NCBI RefSeq assembly: GCF_000719705.1
Contig: NZ_JOHO01000002.1
Coordinates: forward strand, 372,001-436,000
Source: Streptomyces sp. NRRL S-350
GTDB lineage: Bacteria > Actinomycetota > Actinomycetes > Streptomycetales > Streptomycetaceae
Direction: 5' to 3'
DNA length: 64,000 nucleotides
Both the position numbers and the translations under genes were made by a program. The notes under the pieces were generated by a model. That model did no database searches. It was given only the letters and a program-made list of their open reading frames with translations, and was not told the origin of the DNA. Below are positions 57,146 through 64,000 of this stretch, one piece after another. Every line of letters starts with the position of its first letter. The stretch's first letter is position 1.

Positions 57146-57288
57146 CGGTCTGTGACATCCCCCTTCTCCGGAGTGGTCCGCCCGGCACCCCCGGTTCCCG
57201 CCGGTCCGGGCGTCGCCGCAGGCGAGCCGTCGACCGGCCGGACGTGTCCGACCCCCGTCGGGTTGTGCTGCTCGGGCTCGGACGTGGA

Positions 57289-57501
57289 TCAGCCCCTGCC
57301 CGGCCCGGCGGGCCCGGCGGCGTCGAGCCCGAGGGCGATGGCCAGCAACTGGGTGCGGCTGCTGGCACCGCTCTTGGCCCGCATGTTGCGGACGTGGGTC
57401 TCGACGGTGTGGTGGCTCAGGTACAGCAGGCGGGCGATCGCCCGGGAGGTGCGGCCCTGCGCGAGGTGGTCGAGGATCTCCCTCTCCCGCGTCGTGAACA
57501 A
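57289..57501 (-). CDS. Minimal LuxR/GerE-type DNA-binding protein
   Basis: About 70 residues that are essentially one LuxR-family HTH: FTTREREILDHLAQGRTSR, IARLLYLSHHTVETHVRNM, and a short tail. The size matches stand-alone GerE-like regulators. No ATG or GTG is well placed; I propose TTG 57501, which has GGGGAGG 9 nt upstream located inside the end of the preceding small secreted-protein gene, giving a 5-nt gap and translational coupling. Real coding is supported by intact family motifs; the exact start is uncertain. Confidence 0.65.
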   Translation of the reverse strand: MFTTREREILDHLAQGRTSRAIARLLYLSHHTVETHVRNMRAKSGASSRTQLLAIALGLDAAGPAGPGRG

Positions 57502-57506
57502 AGGGT

Positions 57507-57704
57507 TCAGCCTCCCCAGGAGGTGTCGTTGCAGCGGGTGCTGCCCGGGCAGACGGAGGTGGGGGTCGGGTCGGTGCCGTCGAGGTGGACGGCGGCGGTG
57601 GGACCGGCGTGGTCGGAGGTCGTGGCGGAGGCCGAGGCGGCCGGCGTCAGCCAGACGGCGGCAGCGCCGAGGAGCGCCACGGTGGTGAGGATGACGCGCT
57701 TCAT
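57507..57704 (-). CDS. Small secreted protein with a cysteine pair
   Basis: 65 residues: a clear signal peptide (MKRVILTTVALLGAAAVWLTPAASASA, given here as KR then a hydrophobic core ending in ASA) and a mature part of about 38 residues ending CPGSTRCNDTSWGG, with two Cys spaced by five residues. The ATG has GGAG 6 nt upstream. It is immediately upstream of the minimal LuxR gene. Function unknown; it could be a secreted signal or cell-surface peptide with one disulfide. Confidence 0.7.
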   Translation of the reverse strand: MKRVILTTVALLGAAAVWLTPAASASATTSDHAGPTAAVHLDGTDPTPTSVCPGSTRCNDTSWGG

Positions 57705-57811
57705 GGGATCTCCCGTGCGTTTGTCGGTATTCGCCCCGGTGGGTGATGGGGCGATGACTCCACTCTGGCGGGCATCGAAGATCGCCGACATGCTTGGAAC
57801 CGTTCATCAAC

Positions 57812-57822
57812 TTGCCTGGCAA
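57812..57822. promoter_or_regulatory. Small palindrome upstream of the TrmB/LuxR-type regulator
   Basis: TTGCC-T-GGCAA is a perfect inverted repeat 21 bp before the ATG of the rightward regulator and in the 139-bp divergent region shared with the small secreted protein. It could be an autoregulatory site. Confidence 0.35.
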
Positions 57823-57843
57823 CAAAGGGGTGTGGGGGTAAAT

Positions 57844-58869
57844 ATGGACAAAAACGATCGCGATGTGACAGAGCGTCGGACCGAGGTAGCTCACGGGCGC
57901 GAATCCGACCTGTCCGTCTACGCATGGTTCGCGGAGAACCGGTACTCCGGCGCCCACGATCCGGCGGTCGTCGCGCAGGCGACGGGGCTCTCCCCGGCCG
58001 GTGTGACGGCGGCGGTCGGGCGGCTGGTCGACGCGGGACTGCTGGCACCGGCCGGCGCCAGGCAGGAAGCACTGCGGGTGGTCTCCCCCGACTCGGCCTT
58101 CTTCCGGCGCGCCGCCCCCGTCGAGGCGGAGATCCGTCAGCGCCAGGACCACATCGCCCGGATGCGCAGCCGGTTCGACGAGTTCGCCCCGCTGTTCCCG
58201 GACACCCGGGAGTCCGGCGCGGGCATCGAGGTGATCCCCACCCTGGCGGAGGTGCGCTTCCTGCTCAACCGGCTGGGCGAGCAGTGCGCCACCGAGGTGG
58301 TCTCCTGCCAGCCCGGCGGGGGCGCCCGCGTCCCCGAGGCGATGTCCGAGGCCCTGGGGCGCGACCGGGCGATGCTGGAGCGCGGCGTGCGCATCCGCAC
58401 CCTCTACCACCACACCGCCCGATTCAACGGTCCCAGTCAGGCCTACGTCGCGGCGGCCTCCGCCCTGGGCGCCGAGTACCGCACCACGCACGAACTGGCC
58501 GGGCGGATCATCATCATGGACCGGGAGACCGCGTTCCTCCCCGCCGCGGGCCCGGAACTGGGGGCGGTGGTCATCCGCGAACCCTCGACCGTCGCCTACC
58601 TGTACGAGATGTTCGAACTCAGCTGGGGCCAGGCCACCCCGTTCCGGGAGTCGACCGGACGCGACATGGAGGCCGTCGCCCGGGAGTTGCACCGCACGAT
58701 CCTGCGCCTGCTCGCCGACGGGCTGAAGGACGAGGCCATCGCCCGCCGACTGGGCATGTCGCTGCGCACCGCACGCCGTCACATCGCCGAGATCCTGGAG
58801 CAGCTCGGCGCCGACAGCCGCTTCCAGGCGGGCGTCGCCGCGAGCCGGGCGGGCCTGCTGGATACCTGA
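57844..58869 (+). CDS. LuxR-type regulator with TrmB-like N-terminal domain
   Basis: 341 residues. The N-terminal winged-helix region (about 20-75) contains VVAQATGLSPAGVTAAVGRLVDAGLL; a middle sensor-like region contains a run around LYHHTARFNGPSQAY and AGRIIIMDRETAFLPA; and the C-terminal LuxR HTH has GLKDEAIARRLGMSLRTARR. This three-part layout is common in Streptomyces natural-product clusters. The ligand is unknown. The ATG is preceded by a GGGGGT site. As the rightmost clear regulator beside the cluster it may activate the biosynthetic operons. Confidence 0.83.
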   Translation: MDKNDRDVTERRTEVAHGRESDLSVYAWFAENRYSGAHDPAVVAQATGLSPAGVTAAVGRLVDAGLLAPAGARQEALRVVSPDSAFFRRAAPVEAEIRQRQDHIARMRSRFDEFAPLFPDTRESGAGIEVIPTLAEVRFLLNRLGEQCATEVVSCQPGGGARVPEAMSEALGRDRAMLERGVRIRTLYHHTARFNGPSQAYVAAASALGAEYRTTHELAGRIIIMDRETAFLPAAGPELGAVVIREPSTVAYLYEMFELSWGQATPFRESTGRDMEAVARELHRTILRLLADGLKDEAIARRLGMSLRTARRHIAEILEQLGADSRFQAGVAASRAGLLDT

Positions 58870-58957
58870 AAATCGTGATGCCGTCCGACACGCCGATGCA
58901 CCATGCTTGACACCCCGACATCGCTGTGGTGAACGGCACCGCCGAAGGAGGCAACAC

Positions 58958-59419
58958 GTGGACTGGGAACGGCTGAGCCAGCGCCCCGGACTGGATCCCT
59001 ACCTCCAGGAGCTGGCGCTCTTCCTGGACGCCCACTTCGCCCGCACCTTCGGGCTGCTCTGGCCCGAGAACGACCCGGTCATCCCCCGGGGCACGGGCGG
59101 GTCGCCGGACACGGCACTGGCCGGGTACGTCGCCGCGGGCCTCACGGCCCTGCTGGGCTGGAAGGTCGAGCACGCCGCCGGCATCCGGCCGCCCTCCGGA
59201 CACGTCCTGGTGATCCAGTCCGCCGGATCGAGCCGCTGGACACTCCGCGCACCGGGCGACCCCGCCTCCGAGCTCTCCACCCTGAGCGGCGAGGCCCTGT
59301 ACCTCCCGCCCGGCTGCCGGTCCACCGCCGTCCACAGCGACGACGCGCGGCACGTCGTCCTCGTCGTCACCGAGCCCGAGGAGGGGCCGCCGGCGCCACC
59401 CCCCGCGCCGGCGGCCTGA
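58958..59419 (+). CDS. Small cupin/JmjC-like protein
   Basis: 153 residues starting at GTG with AGGAG 8 nt upstream. The segment HVLVIQSAGSSRWTLRAPG followed by GEALYLPPGCRSTAVHSDDA resembles the core strands of cupin/JmjC-type hydroxylases, but the protein is too short for a complete JmjC domain and no HxD metal motif is evident. Function unknown; it could be a binding protein or a degenerate oxygenase. It lies 88 bp after the TrmB/LuxR-type regulator and may be co-transcribed, although a -35-like TTGACA at 58907-58912 suggests its own promoter. Confidence 0.6.
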   Translation: MDWERLSQRPGLDPYLQELALFLDAHFARTFGLLWPENDPVIPRGTGGSPDTALAGYVAAGLTALLGWKVEHAAGIRPPSGHVLVIQSAGSSRWTLRAPGDPASELSTLSGEALYLPPGCRSTAVHSDDARHVVLVVTEPEEGPPAPPPAPAA

Positions 59420-59542
59420 GCCGTCAGGGCGGCCGTCGAACCGGCGCCCCGCGCTCCCGCCGCCCCCGGCCCGGTCCCCTGCCCGGCCCGGCCCTGCCTG
59501 GTCCCCTGCCCGGCCCCGGCCCGATCACCTGCCGGAGTGGGC

Positions 59543-59809
59543 TCAGGAGGTGGCCAGGGCCCGCTCGCACTCGCGGCACCGCCGGTCGGCCAGGTCGGGC
59601 GGGTACCAGGGTTCGCCGGGGCGCGAGGGGGCGTAGTGGCTGTGCTCCATGGAACGGGTGTCGCGCCGGCACAGCGTGGTGGGCTGGGGGTCTTCGGGGA
59701 CGTCGGGATCGGCGCCGGCGGCGTGGACGGCCAGCACCCCCGGTCCCACGCCCTCGGCGCCGAGGACCTGCTCGGGCTCCAGCTCGAACAGCACGATGAT
59801 CGAGGCCAT
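59543..59809 (-). CDS. Hypothetical small protein with Cys/His cluster
   Basis: 88 residues (MASIIVLFELEPEQVLGAEG...). I do not recognise the family. It contains TTLCRRDTRSMEHSHY and, near the end, DRRCRECERAL, so two to three Cys and nearby His could bind zinc. The start could instead be GTG 59845, giving 100 residues; neither start has a strong ribosome-binding site. Third-position GC bias and the flanking gene order support coding. Confidence 0.5.
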   Translation of the reverse strand: MASIIVLFELEPEQVLGAEGVGPGVLAVHAAGADPDVPEDPQPTTLCRRDTRSMEHSHYAPSRPGEPWYPPDLADRRCRECERALATS

Positions 59810-59918
59810 GTCTTCGACGGTGCGCCGGGACGGGCCGCTCCGCACGTCGGGCCGGTCATGCGTGCGAGGTCGTGCGCGGGAGGGGCGGGTGCGGGGGCGG
59901 GGCCGCTGGAGTGGGGCG

Positions 59919-60314
59919 TCAGCCGGTGATCGGCGCGAGTGCGGCGGTCATCGCCGCCGCCGTTCCCGAGGCGCCGTTGTAGGAGCCGACGGTGGCGTCG
60001 CCCAGGGCGTTGACGATGTCGTCCCCGGCGACCTGGTTGCCGTCGCCGACGATCACGGTGCCGTAGTTGCCGCCGGTGGCCTGGGCGGCGTCCATCGCAC
60101 CGCCGGCCACCCCGGTGGAGCCGCCGTTGTGCGAGCCGACGGTGGCGTCGTGGCCCGCGTTGATGATGTCGTAGCCGGCGACCTGGTTGCCGTCGCCGAC
60201 GATGACCGTGCCGTGGTTGCCGCCGGAGACGACCTCGGCGCTCGCGGCGGTCGGTACCGCGGCGATTCCGGTGGCGGCGAGGAGGGCGAGCGTGCGGGTG
60301 ATGCGACGGTTCAT
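59919..60314 (-). CDS. Secreted protein made of two 40-residue repeats
   Basis: 131 residues. A signal peptide (MNRRITRTLALLAATG then AASA) is followed by two near-identical repeats of about 40 residues, each with GTVIVGDGNQVAG, then a Gly/Asp/Asn-rich stretch ending in DATVGS(H/Y)NG. No cysteines, no enzymatic motif. Composition (Gly, Asn, Val) recalls surface or aggregation-prone proteins, but it is not a chaplin by sequence. Probably exported through Sec. The ATG has GGAG upstream. Confidence 0.72.
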   Translation of the reverse strand: MNRRITRTLALLAATGIAAVPTAASAEVVSGGNHGTVIVGDGNQVAGYDIINAGHDATVGSHNGGSTGVAGGAMDAAQATGGNYGTVIVGDGNQVAGDDIVNALGDATVGSYNGASGTAAAMTAALAPITG

Positions 60315-60642
60315 GGGGGATTCTCCGCTTCTGTCAGTGATCGCCCTGTCCGGGCGAAGGCGACAGTAGGCGCGGCCCGCGGCGGCGGCGGCCCATGCTC
60401 CGCCGCCCGTGGCGTGTCGGCCGGGGCCGGCGGGGGCCGGTCGGGTCAACCGCCGCAGCGGGGCGCGGCCCGCGCGCTCCTCGCCCGGCGGCCGCCCACG
60501 AGTGCGAAGGCGACGGTGCGGCGCCGATCGTCGGCCTCGGCATGCACCTGGGGCCCGCCGTCCCCGCCGACTGCGCCCCGGCGGGAGGGGCGGCCACCCC
60601 GGCGCACGCCGGACCCGGACCCCGGGCACCGCCGCGCGCCGG
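60315..60642. other. Intergenic region without a convincing gene
   Basis: 328 bp between the secreted repeat protein start and the antiporter subunit D stop. A minus-strand -10-like TACTGT lies at 60368-60363, but no matching -35 is visible. The open frames here are G/C-rich shadows without family resemblance. The region should hold the promoter and leader of the secreted-protein gene. Confidence 0.45.
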
Positions 60643-62499
60643 TCACAGCTGGGCGGCGAGGGCGACCAGCAGGGCCGCGAGGCCGACGGTCAGCCAGGCC
60701 ACGTAGTCCCCGAGGAGGCCGGAGTGCAGGCGTCGCAGCGGGAGGGTGACCGCGCGGTGGAGGCCGCCGGCGCCGCGCCGGGCGTCGCGGCGGACGGCGG
60801 CGGTGGCGAAGGCGACGGCGAGCAGGGCGGAGAGCAGGCCCAGGCCGACGCCCGGGGCGGTCCACCAGGCGTCGGGAGCGGCGGCGGTGCCGCCGGCCGT
60901 ACCCCGGAGGGTTTCGGCGAGGTAGGCGTCGCGGTCGGTGAAGGCGGCGGCTCCGGCGGCGAGGGCGCGTCCGACGCCCGGCAGGACGCCGACGGCCAGG
61001 CAGCCGGCCAGCAGCAGCCCGGGCACCAGGACCATCGGCGGTGGCGGTCGGCGGCCGGGGCCGCGGATCTCGGGTTCCTCGCCCTCGCCGGTGGTGGCGG
61101 CCACCTCGGGGTGCTCCTGCGGGGGCGCGCCCACGCCGCCGAAGACCCGCAGCGCGGCCCGCAGGACCGCGCCGCCGGTCAGCGCCGAGACCAGGACGAA
61201 CACGGCGGGCAGCAAGGCCAGTCGCTGCCCGGCGGCGTCTTCGGCGACGGCCTTGCCGAGCCCGGTGCCGAACGGCGGCAGCCCGGCCAGGGCGAGCGCG
61301 GCGAGCGCGAACAGCGACCCGGTGGAGCGCAGGTCCCGGGCCCGGCCGTGCAGGCCGTGCTCGTCCACCGAGCCGTACCGGTCGAGGAGGACGCCGGTGA
61401 GCCCGAACAGGGCGGCCTTGGCGCCGGCGTGGCCGGCCACGTACACGGCCGTGCCGGCGAGCCCGGCCGGGGTGAGCAGGGCCGCGCCGATCAGGAACAG
61501 TCCGGTGTGCCCGACGGTGGAGAACGCCAGCATCCGCTTCAGGTGCCGTTGCTGCCAGCACATCACGGCGCCGACCAGGGCGGTCAGCACGCCGACGGCC
61601 AGCAGGGTGTCCCGGACGACGGCGTCGGGCAGGCCGCCGGGGCCCGCGAAGACCACCCGGTGGATCCGGGCCACGCCGTACACGCCGAGTTCGACCATCA
61701 CCCCGGACAGCAGCATGCACATCGGGCTGGGGGCGACGGCGTGCGCGTCCGGCAGCCAGAAGTGGAAGGGCGCCGCCGCGGCCTTGACCAGCGGCCCGGC
61801 GAGGACGAGCACGAAGGCGAGCACCAGCAGGGCGTCCGGGCCGTGGCCGGGGGCGGCGAGCCGGTCGAGTGCGGCGCCGATCTGGGCGAGGCCGAGCTCG
61901 CCCGTCCTGGCGTAGAGTAGGCCGATGCCGAGCAGGGAGAGGTAGGCGGCGGCCGAGTTGACGAGCCCGAAGGCGAGCGCGCCCTGCAGCGGGCGCGGGT
62001 CCTCGATCCGGTAGCCGGTCAGCGCGTAGGCGACGGCGCCCATCAGTTCGAAGAAGACGAAGGCGTCGAAGAGGTCGCCGGTGAGGGCGAATCCGCACAT
62101 CCCGGCTTCGAAGAGCAGCAGCAGTGCGGGGAACATGCCGCCGTGCTCCCCGGAGGGTTCGTCGAAGTACCGCCAGGCGTAGCAGAGCACGGCCAGCACC
62201 AGGACGGCGGCGAGCAGTGCCAGGCCGCTGCCGAGGCGGTCGGCGACCAGGACGATGCCGACGCTGTGCCCGTCGTGCGGACCCCAGCCGCCGAGCCAGG
62301 ACACCGCCCGGCCGTCCGGGGCCGTCCGCGCCCACAGCAGGGCGAGGCAGGCGACGTCGGCGGCGGCCAGGGCGGTGGCGAGCGCGTCGCGGGCGGGGCG
62401 GGGCAGCCGGCGGCCGGCGACGGCGAGGACGGCCGCGCCGAGCAGGGGGACGGCGACGGCCAGGGGCAGCAGGTCGGCGGTGTCCACGGCGGTCGTCAC
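60643..62499 (-). CDS. mnhD: Monovalent cation/H+ antiporter subunit D (Mrp/Mnh type)
   Basis: 618-residue polytopic protein of the proton-conducting NADH:quinone oxidoreductase/Mrp family, with 14 or more hydrophobic segments. Conserved charged points are visible in FVFFELMGAVAYALTGY, LAGPLVKAAAAPFHFWLPDAHAVAPSP and HLKRMLAFSTVGHTGL. It couples H+ flow to Na+ (or K+) export as part of a multisubunit complex. The GTG start overlaps the subunit C stop by 4 nt. It is longer than typical MnhD (about 500) because of an extended C-terminal region. Confidence 0.88.
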   Translation of the reverse strand: MTTAVDTADLLPLAVAVPLLGAAVLAVAGRRLPRPARDALATALAAADVACLALLWARTAPDGRAVSWLGGWGPHDGHSVGIVLVADRLGSGLALLAAVLVLAVLCYAWRYFDEPSGEHGGMFPALLLLFEAGMCGFALTGDLFDAFVFFELMGAVAYALTGYRIEDPRPLQGALAFGLVNSAAAYLSLLGIGLLYARTGELGLAQIGAALDRLAAPGHGPDALLVLAFVLVLAGPLVKAAAAPFHFWLPDAHAVAPSPMCMLLSGVMVELGVYGVARIHRVVFAGPGGLPDAVVRDTLLAVGVLTALVGAVMCWQQRHLKRMLAFSTVGHTGLFLIGAALLTPAGLAGTAVYVAGHAGAKAALFGLTGVLLDRYGSVDEHGLHGRARDLRSTGSLFALAALALAGLPPFGTGLGKAVAEDAAGQRLALLPAVFVLVSALTGGAVLRAALRVFGGVGAPPQEHPEVAATTGEGEEPEIRGPGRRPPPPMVLVPGLLLAGCLAVGVLPGVGRALAAGAAAFTDRDAYLAETLRGTAGGTAAAPDAWWTAPGVGLGLLSALLAVAFATAAVRRDARRGAGGLHRAVTLPLRRLHSGLLGDYVAWLTVGLAALLVALAAQL

Positions 62500-62840
62500 C
62501 CCCGCAGCCCGGTCAGTTCCTCCGGGTCCACCGTGCCGTGCCGTTTGCGCAGTTGGACGACCAGGGAGAGGAGCAGCGCGGTGACGGTCGCGCCGACGAC
62601 GATGTCGGTGAGCGTGAGGGCCTGGACCACCGGGTCCACGACCGGGGCGTCGGTCGGCAGGTCGGAGTAGACGGGCGCGGTCGCGCCGCGGCGGTAGCCG
62701 ACGGCGAGCAGCAGCACGTACGTCGAGGACTGCGCGACGGCCAGGCAGCCGACCGCCTGCACCAGGTTGCGGCTGGTGACCAGGCCGTACAGTCCGGCGA
62801 GCAGGATCCACCCGGCGACCAGGTAGGGCAGCAGGCTCAT
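62496..62840 (-). CDS. mnhC: Monovalent cation/H+ antiporter subunit C
   Basis: 114-residue NuoK-like membrane protein with three hydrophobic segments: YLVAGWILLAGLYGLVTSRNL, AVGCLAVAQSSTYVLLLAVGY and TDIVVGATVTALLLSLVVQL (each given approximately). DPVVQALTLTDIVVGA is the MnhC hallmark. It overlaps both neighbours by 4 nt in a continuous operon. Confidence 0.9.
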   Translation of the reverse strand: MSLLPYLVAGWILLAGLYGLVTSRNLVQAVGCLAVAQSSTYVLLLAVGYRRGATAPVYSDLPTDAPVVDPVVQALTLTDIVVGATVTALLLSLVVQLRKRHGTVDPEELTGLRG

Positions 62841-63577
62841 CGGGTCCTCCCGCCGGGCACGACCTCGACCGCCTGGCCCAGGAAGTGCGCGAGCAGCACC
62901 ACCACGCCGGAGGCGACCTCCACCCCGACGGCGGCGTTGACCACTGCCACCAGCCCGCCGGAGGAGAGCTGGTCGAAGGTGCCGAGCGGCAGGGTGTTGG
63001 CCAGGTAGCCGGCGCCCTCGGCGAGTCCGATCAGGCCGAGTGCGGCGAAGGCCCCGGCGGCCAGGGCGTCCGCGACGTCGAGGACGGCCAGCGGCCGGAT
63101 CCGCTTGAGCACCAGGTAGTCCGCGGCGACGTACGCGAGGTGCAGCGCGGTCGCCAGGGCCACGCCGCCCTGGAAGCCGCCGCCGGGGCTCAACGCGCCG
63201 TGCGCGACGAGGTATCCGCCGGTCAGCACGGTGACGGGCAGCAGCGTGGCGCCGAACAGCCGGGTGGTGGGCAGCACGGGCTCGGCGGCGGGTCGGCGCT
63301 TGTGCTCGTCCCGGGCCAGGCGCAGCAGCATGCCCGCGCCGAGCACGGAGGCGAACAGGATCGACTCCTCGCCGAGCGTGTCGAAGGCCCGCTGGTCGAA
63401 GTTGACGGACGAGACGATGTTGGCGGTGCGCCTGGCCAGCCCGGCGGCCACCGCCCGCTCGCCGTACGGGTGCCGGTCGCCGCCGAAGCCGGGCAGCCGG
63501 TCGGCTGCGGCGATCAGGGCGGCGGCGAGGACGGCGGCGGCGGTGAGGAAGAGGCCGAGGCGGGTGGTCCGGCTCAC
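62837..63577 (-). CDS. mnhB: Monovalent cation/H+ antiporter subunit B
   Basis: 246 residues. A single N-terminal hydrophobic segment and a soluble part with VSSVNFDQRAFDTLGEESILFAS (MbhE-like) precede the MnhB domain, recognised by LTGGYLVAHGALSPGGGFQGGVALATA. It thus combines two small Mrp-type segments in one chain. It is located between the DUF4040 protein gene and mnhC, with 4-nt overlaps. Confidence 0.88.
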   Translation of the reverse strand: MSRTTRLGLFLTAAAVLAAALIAAADRLPGFGGDRHPYGERAVAAGLARRTANIVSSVNFDQRAFDTLGEESILFASVLGAGMLLRLARDEHKRRPAAEPVLPTTRLFGATLLPVTVLTGGYLVAHGALSPGGGFQGGVALATALHLAYVAADYLVLKRIRPLAVLDVADALAAGAFAALGLIGLAEGAGYLANTLPLGTFDQLSSGGLVAVVNAAVGVEVASGVVVLLAHFLGQAVEVVPGGRTR

Positions 63578-63843
63578 TCGGGGCGGTCCGGGCGGTCGTC
63601 GGAGTGCTCCTCGCGGCGCACCCGGCGGACGGTCAGCAGGATCAGCAGCGGGGTGATCGCGCTGCCGACGCCGAGCTGGGAGAGCGCGACGTCGGGGGCC
63701 TGGAGCACGGTGAAGAGCACGGCGAGGCAGAGCCCGAGCACGGCGAGGACGGCGGCCTGCCGGACGGGGTCGCGGGTGAGCGCGGCGGTGGTCGCGGTGA
63801 TTCCGGTGAGCAGCAGGGCGATGACGATCAGGGCGTCGGTCAC
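63574..63843 (-). CDS. DUF4040-type antiporter subunit (detached MnhA C-terminal segment)
   Basis: 89-residue membrane protein with three hydrophobic segments and the characteristic FTVLQAPDVALSQLGVGSAITPLLILLTV (in two overlapping parts). In many bacteria this is the segment at the end of the large MnhA subunit; here it is a separate gene. The GTG start overlaps the upstream gene's stop. It belongs to the same Mrp-type complex. Confidence 0.85.
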   Translation of the reverse strand: MTDALIVIALLLTGITATTAALTRDPVRQAAVLAVLGLCLAVLFTVLQAPDVALSQLGVGSAITPLLILLTVRRVRREEHSDDRPDRPE

Positions 63844-64000
63844 CGGTCGGCCCCCGGTGCGGTCCCCCGCGTGGTTTCGACGCGGACGGTGGCGCGGGCC
63901 ACGGCCATCGTGGTGACGGTGCCGCCGGCCGCCAGCAGCAGGCCGATCACCAGCAGTTTGACGGCGGCCCGGCCGGGCCCGGTGTCCACGGCGAGGGCCA
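63840..64000 (-). CDS. Monovalent cation/H+ antiporter subunit, probably G (5' end outside window)
   Basis: Only the last 53 residues are visible: ALAVDTGPGRAAVKLLVIG, a hydrophobic helix and a charged tail ending in APGADR. Position before the DUF4040 gene and the RAA-x-hydrophobic C-terminal helix fit MnhG. The reading frame continues past the window edge. Confidence 0.6.
   Translation of the reverse strand, partial: ALAVDTGPGRAAVKLLVIGLLLAAGGTVTTMAVARATVRVETTRGTAPGADR

Noticed and set aside
57507..57791. A longer 94-residue version of the small secreted protein.
   Set aside because: The longer start would place about 29 polar residues before the signal peptide, while ATG 57704 has a good ribosome-binding site and a classical signal sequence.

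Overview
The window is high-GC actinomycete chromosome, most likely Streptomyces or Kitasatospora. The evidence is the strong G/C bias at third codon positions, frequent GTG starts, ATGA/GTGA stop-start overlaps, HrdB-like promoters (TTGAC-N17/18-TANNNT) and the gene families present. I saw no tRNA, rRNA, insertion sequence or CRISPR array.

Left flank (1-17,000): ordinary metabolism. It opens with a xylose-type sugar ABC transporter (partial binding protein, single-domain ATPase, permease). Next come a small monooxygenase and a quinone oxidoreductase, then a MurNAc-6-phosphate etherase (murQ) divergent from a sodium:solute symporter, and a polyprenyl synthetase. A FadR-type regulator stands divergent from a five-gene overlapping operon: permease, GlnA-like ligase, gamma-glutamyl hydrolase, aldehyde dehydrogenase and SDR. 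The SDR, and the absence of an amine oxidase, suggest gamma-glutamylated ethanolamine or another amino-alcohol as substrate. A trans-acting enoyl-reductase-like protein closes the flank.

Centre (about 17,047-59,400): a nonribosomal peptide gene cluster built as two divergent operons around a 257-bp control region (38,869-39,125). The leftward operon encodes an O-carbamoyltransferase, an A-less NRPS (half-C/T-C-T), an NRPS C-A-T-C-A-T, MbtH, a terminating NRPS C-A-T-C-A-T-TE, a hexapeptide-repeat acetyltransferase, a P450 and an MFS exporter. The rightward operon (39,126-55,648, almost every junction overlapping) encodes an asparagine-synthase-type amidotransferase, an Asp/Glu racemase, three dissociated adenylation proteins (A-T, degenerate-C/A, A-T), a SyrP/TauD-like hydroxylase and a C-T protein. 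It ends with a three-gene set resembling the 2,3-diaminobutyrate pathway of pacidamycin- and friulimicin-type clusters: an argininosuccinate-lyase-like lyase, a threonine-kinase-like GHMP kinase, and a cysteine-synthase/ATP-grasp fusion. A type II thioesterase and three LuxR-family regulators lie on the right.

Reading specificity positions by eye, A domains look Thr-like (twice, one altered), Phe (last), diamino-acid-like (once) and three unassigned. Seven A domains and six C domains with an intact HHxxxD fit a peptide of up to about seven residues ending in Phe. It probably contains 2,3-diaminobutyrate, a beta-hydroxylated residue and a carbamoyl group. I do not recognise the product.

Right flank (59,400-64,000): a small hypothetical protein, a secreted protein made of two 40-residue repeats, and an Mrp/Mnh-type cation:proton antiporter operon (D, C, B, a separate DUF4040 subunit, and a partial subunit, probably G) running off the window.
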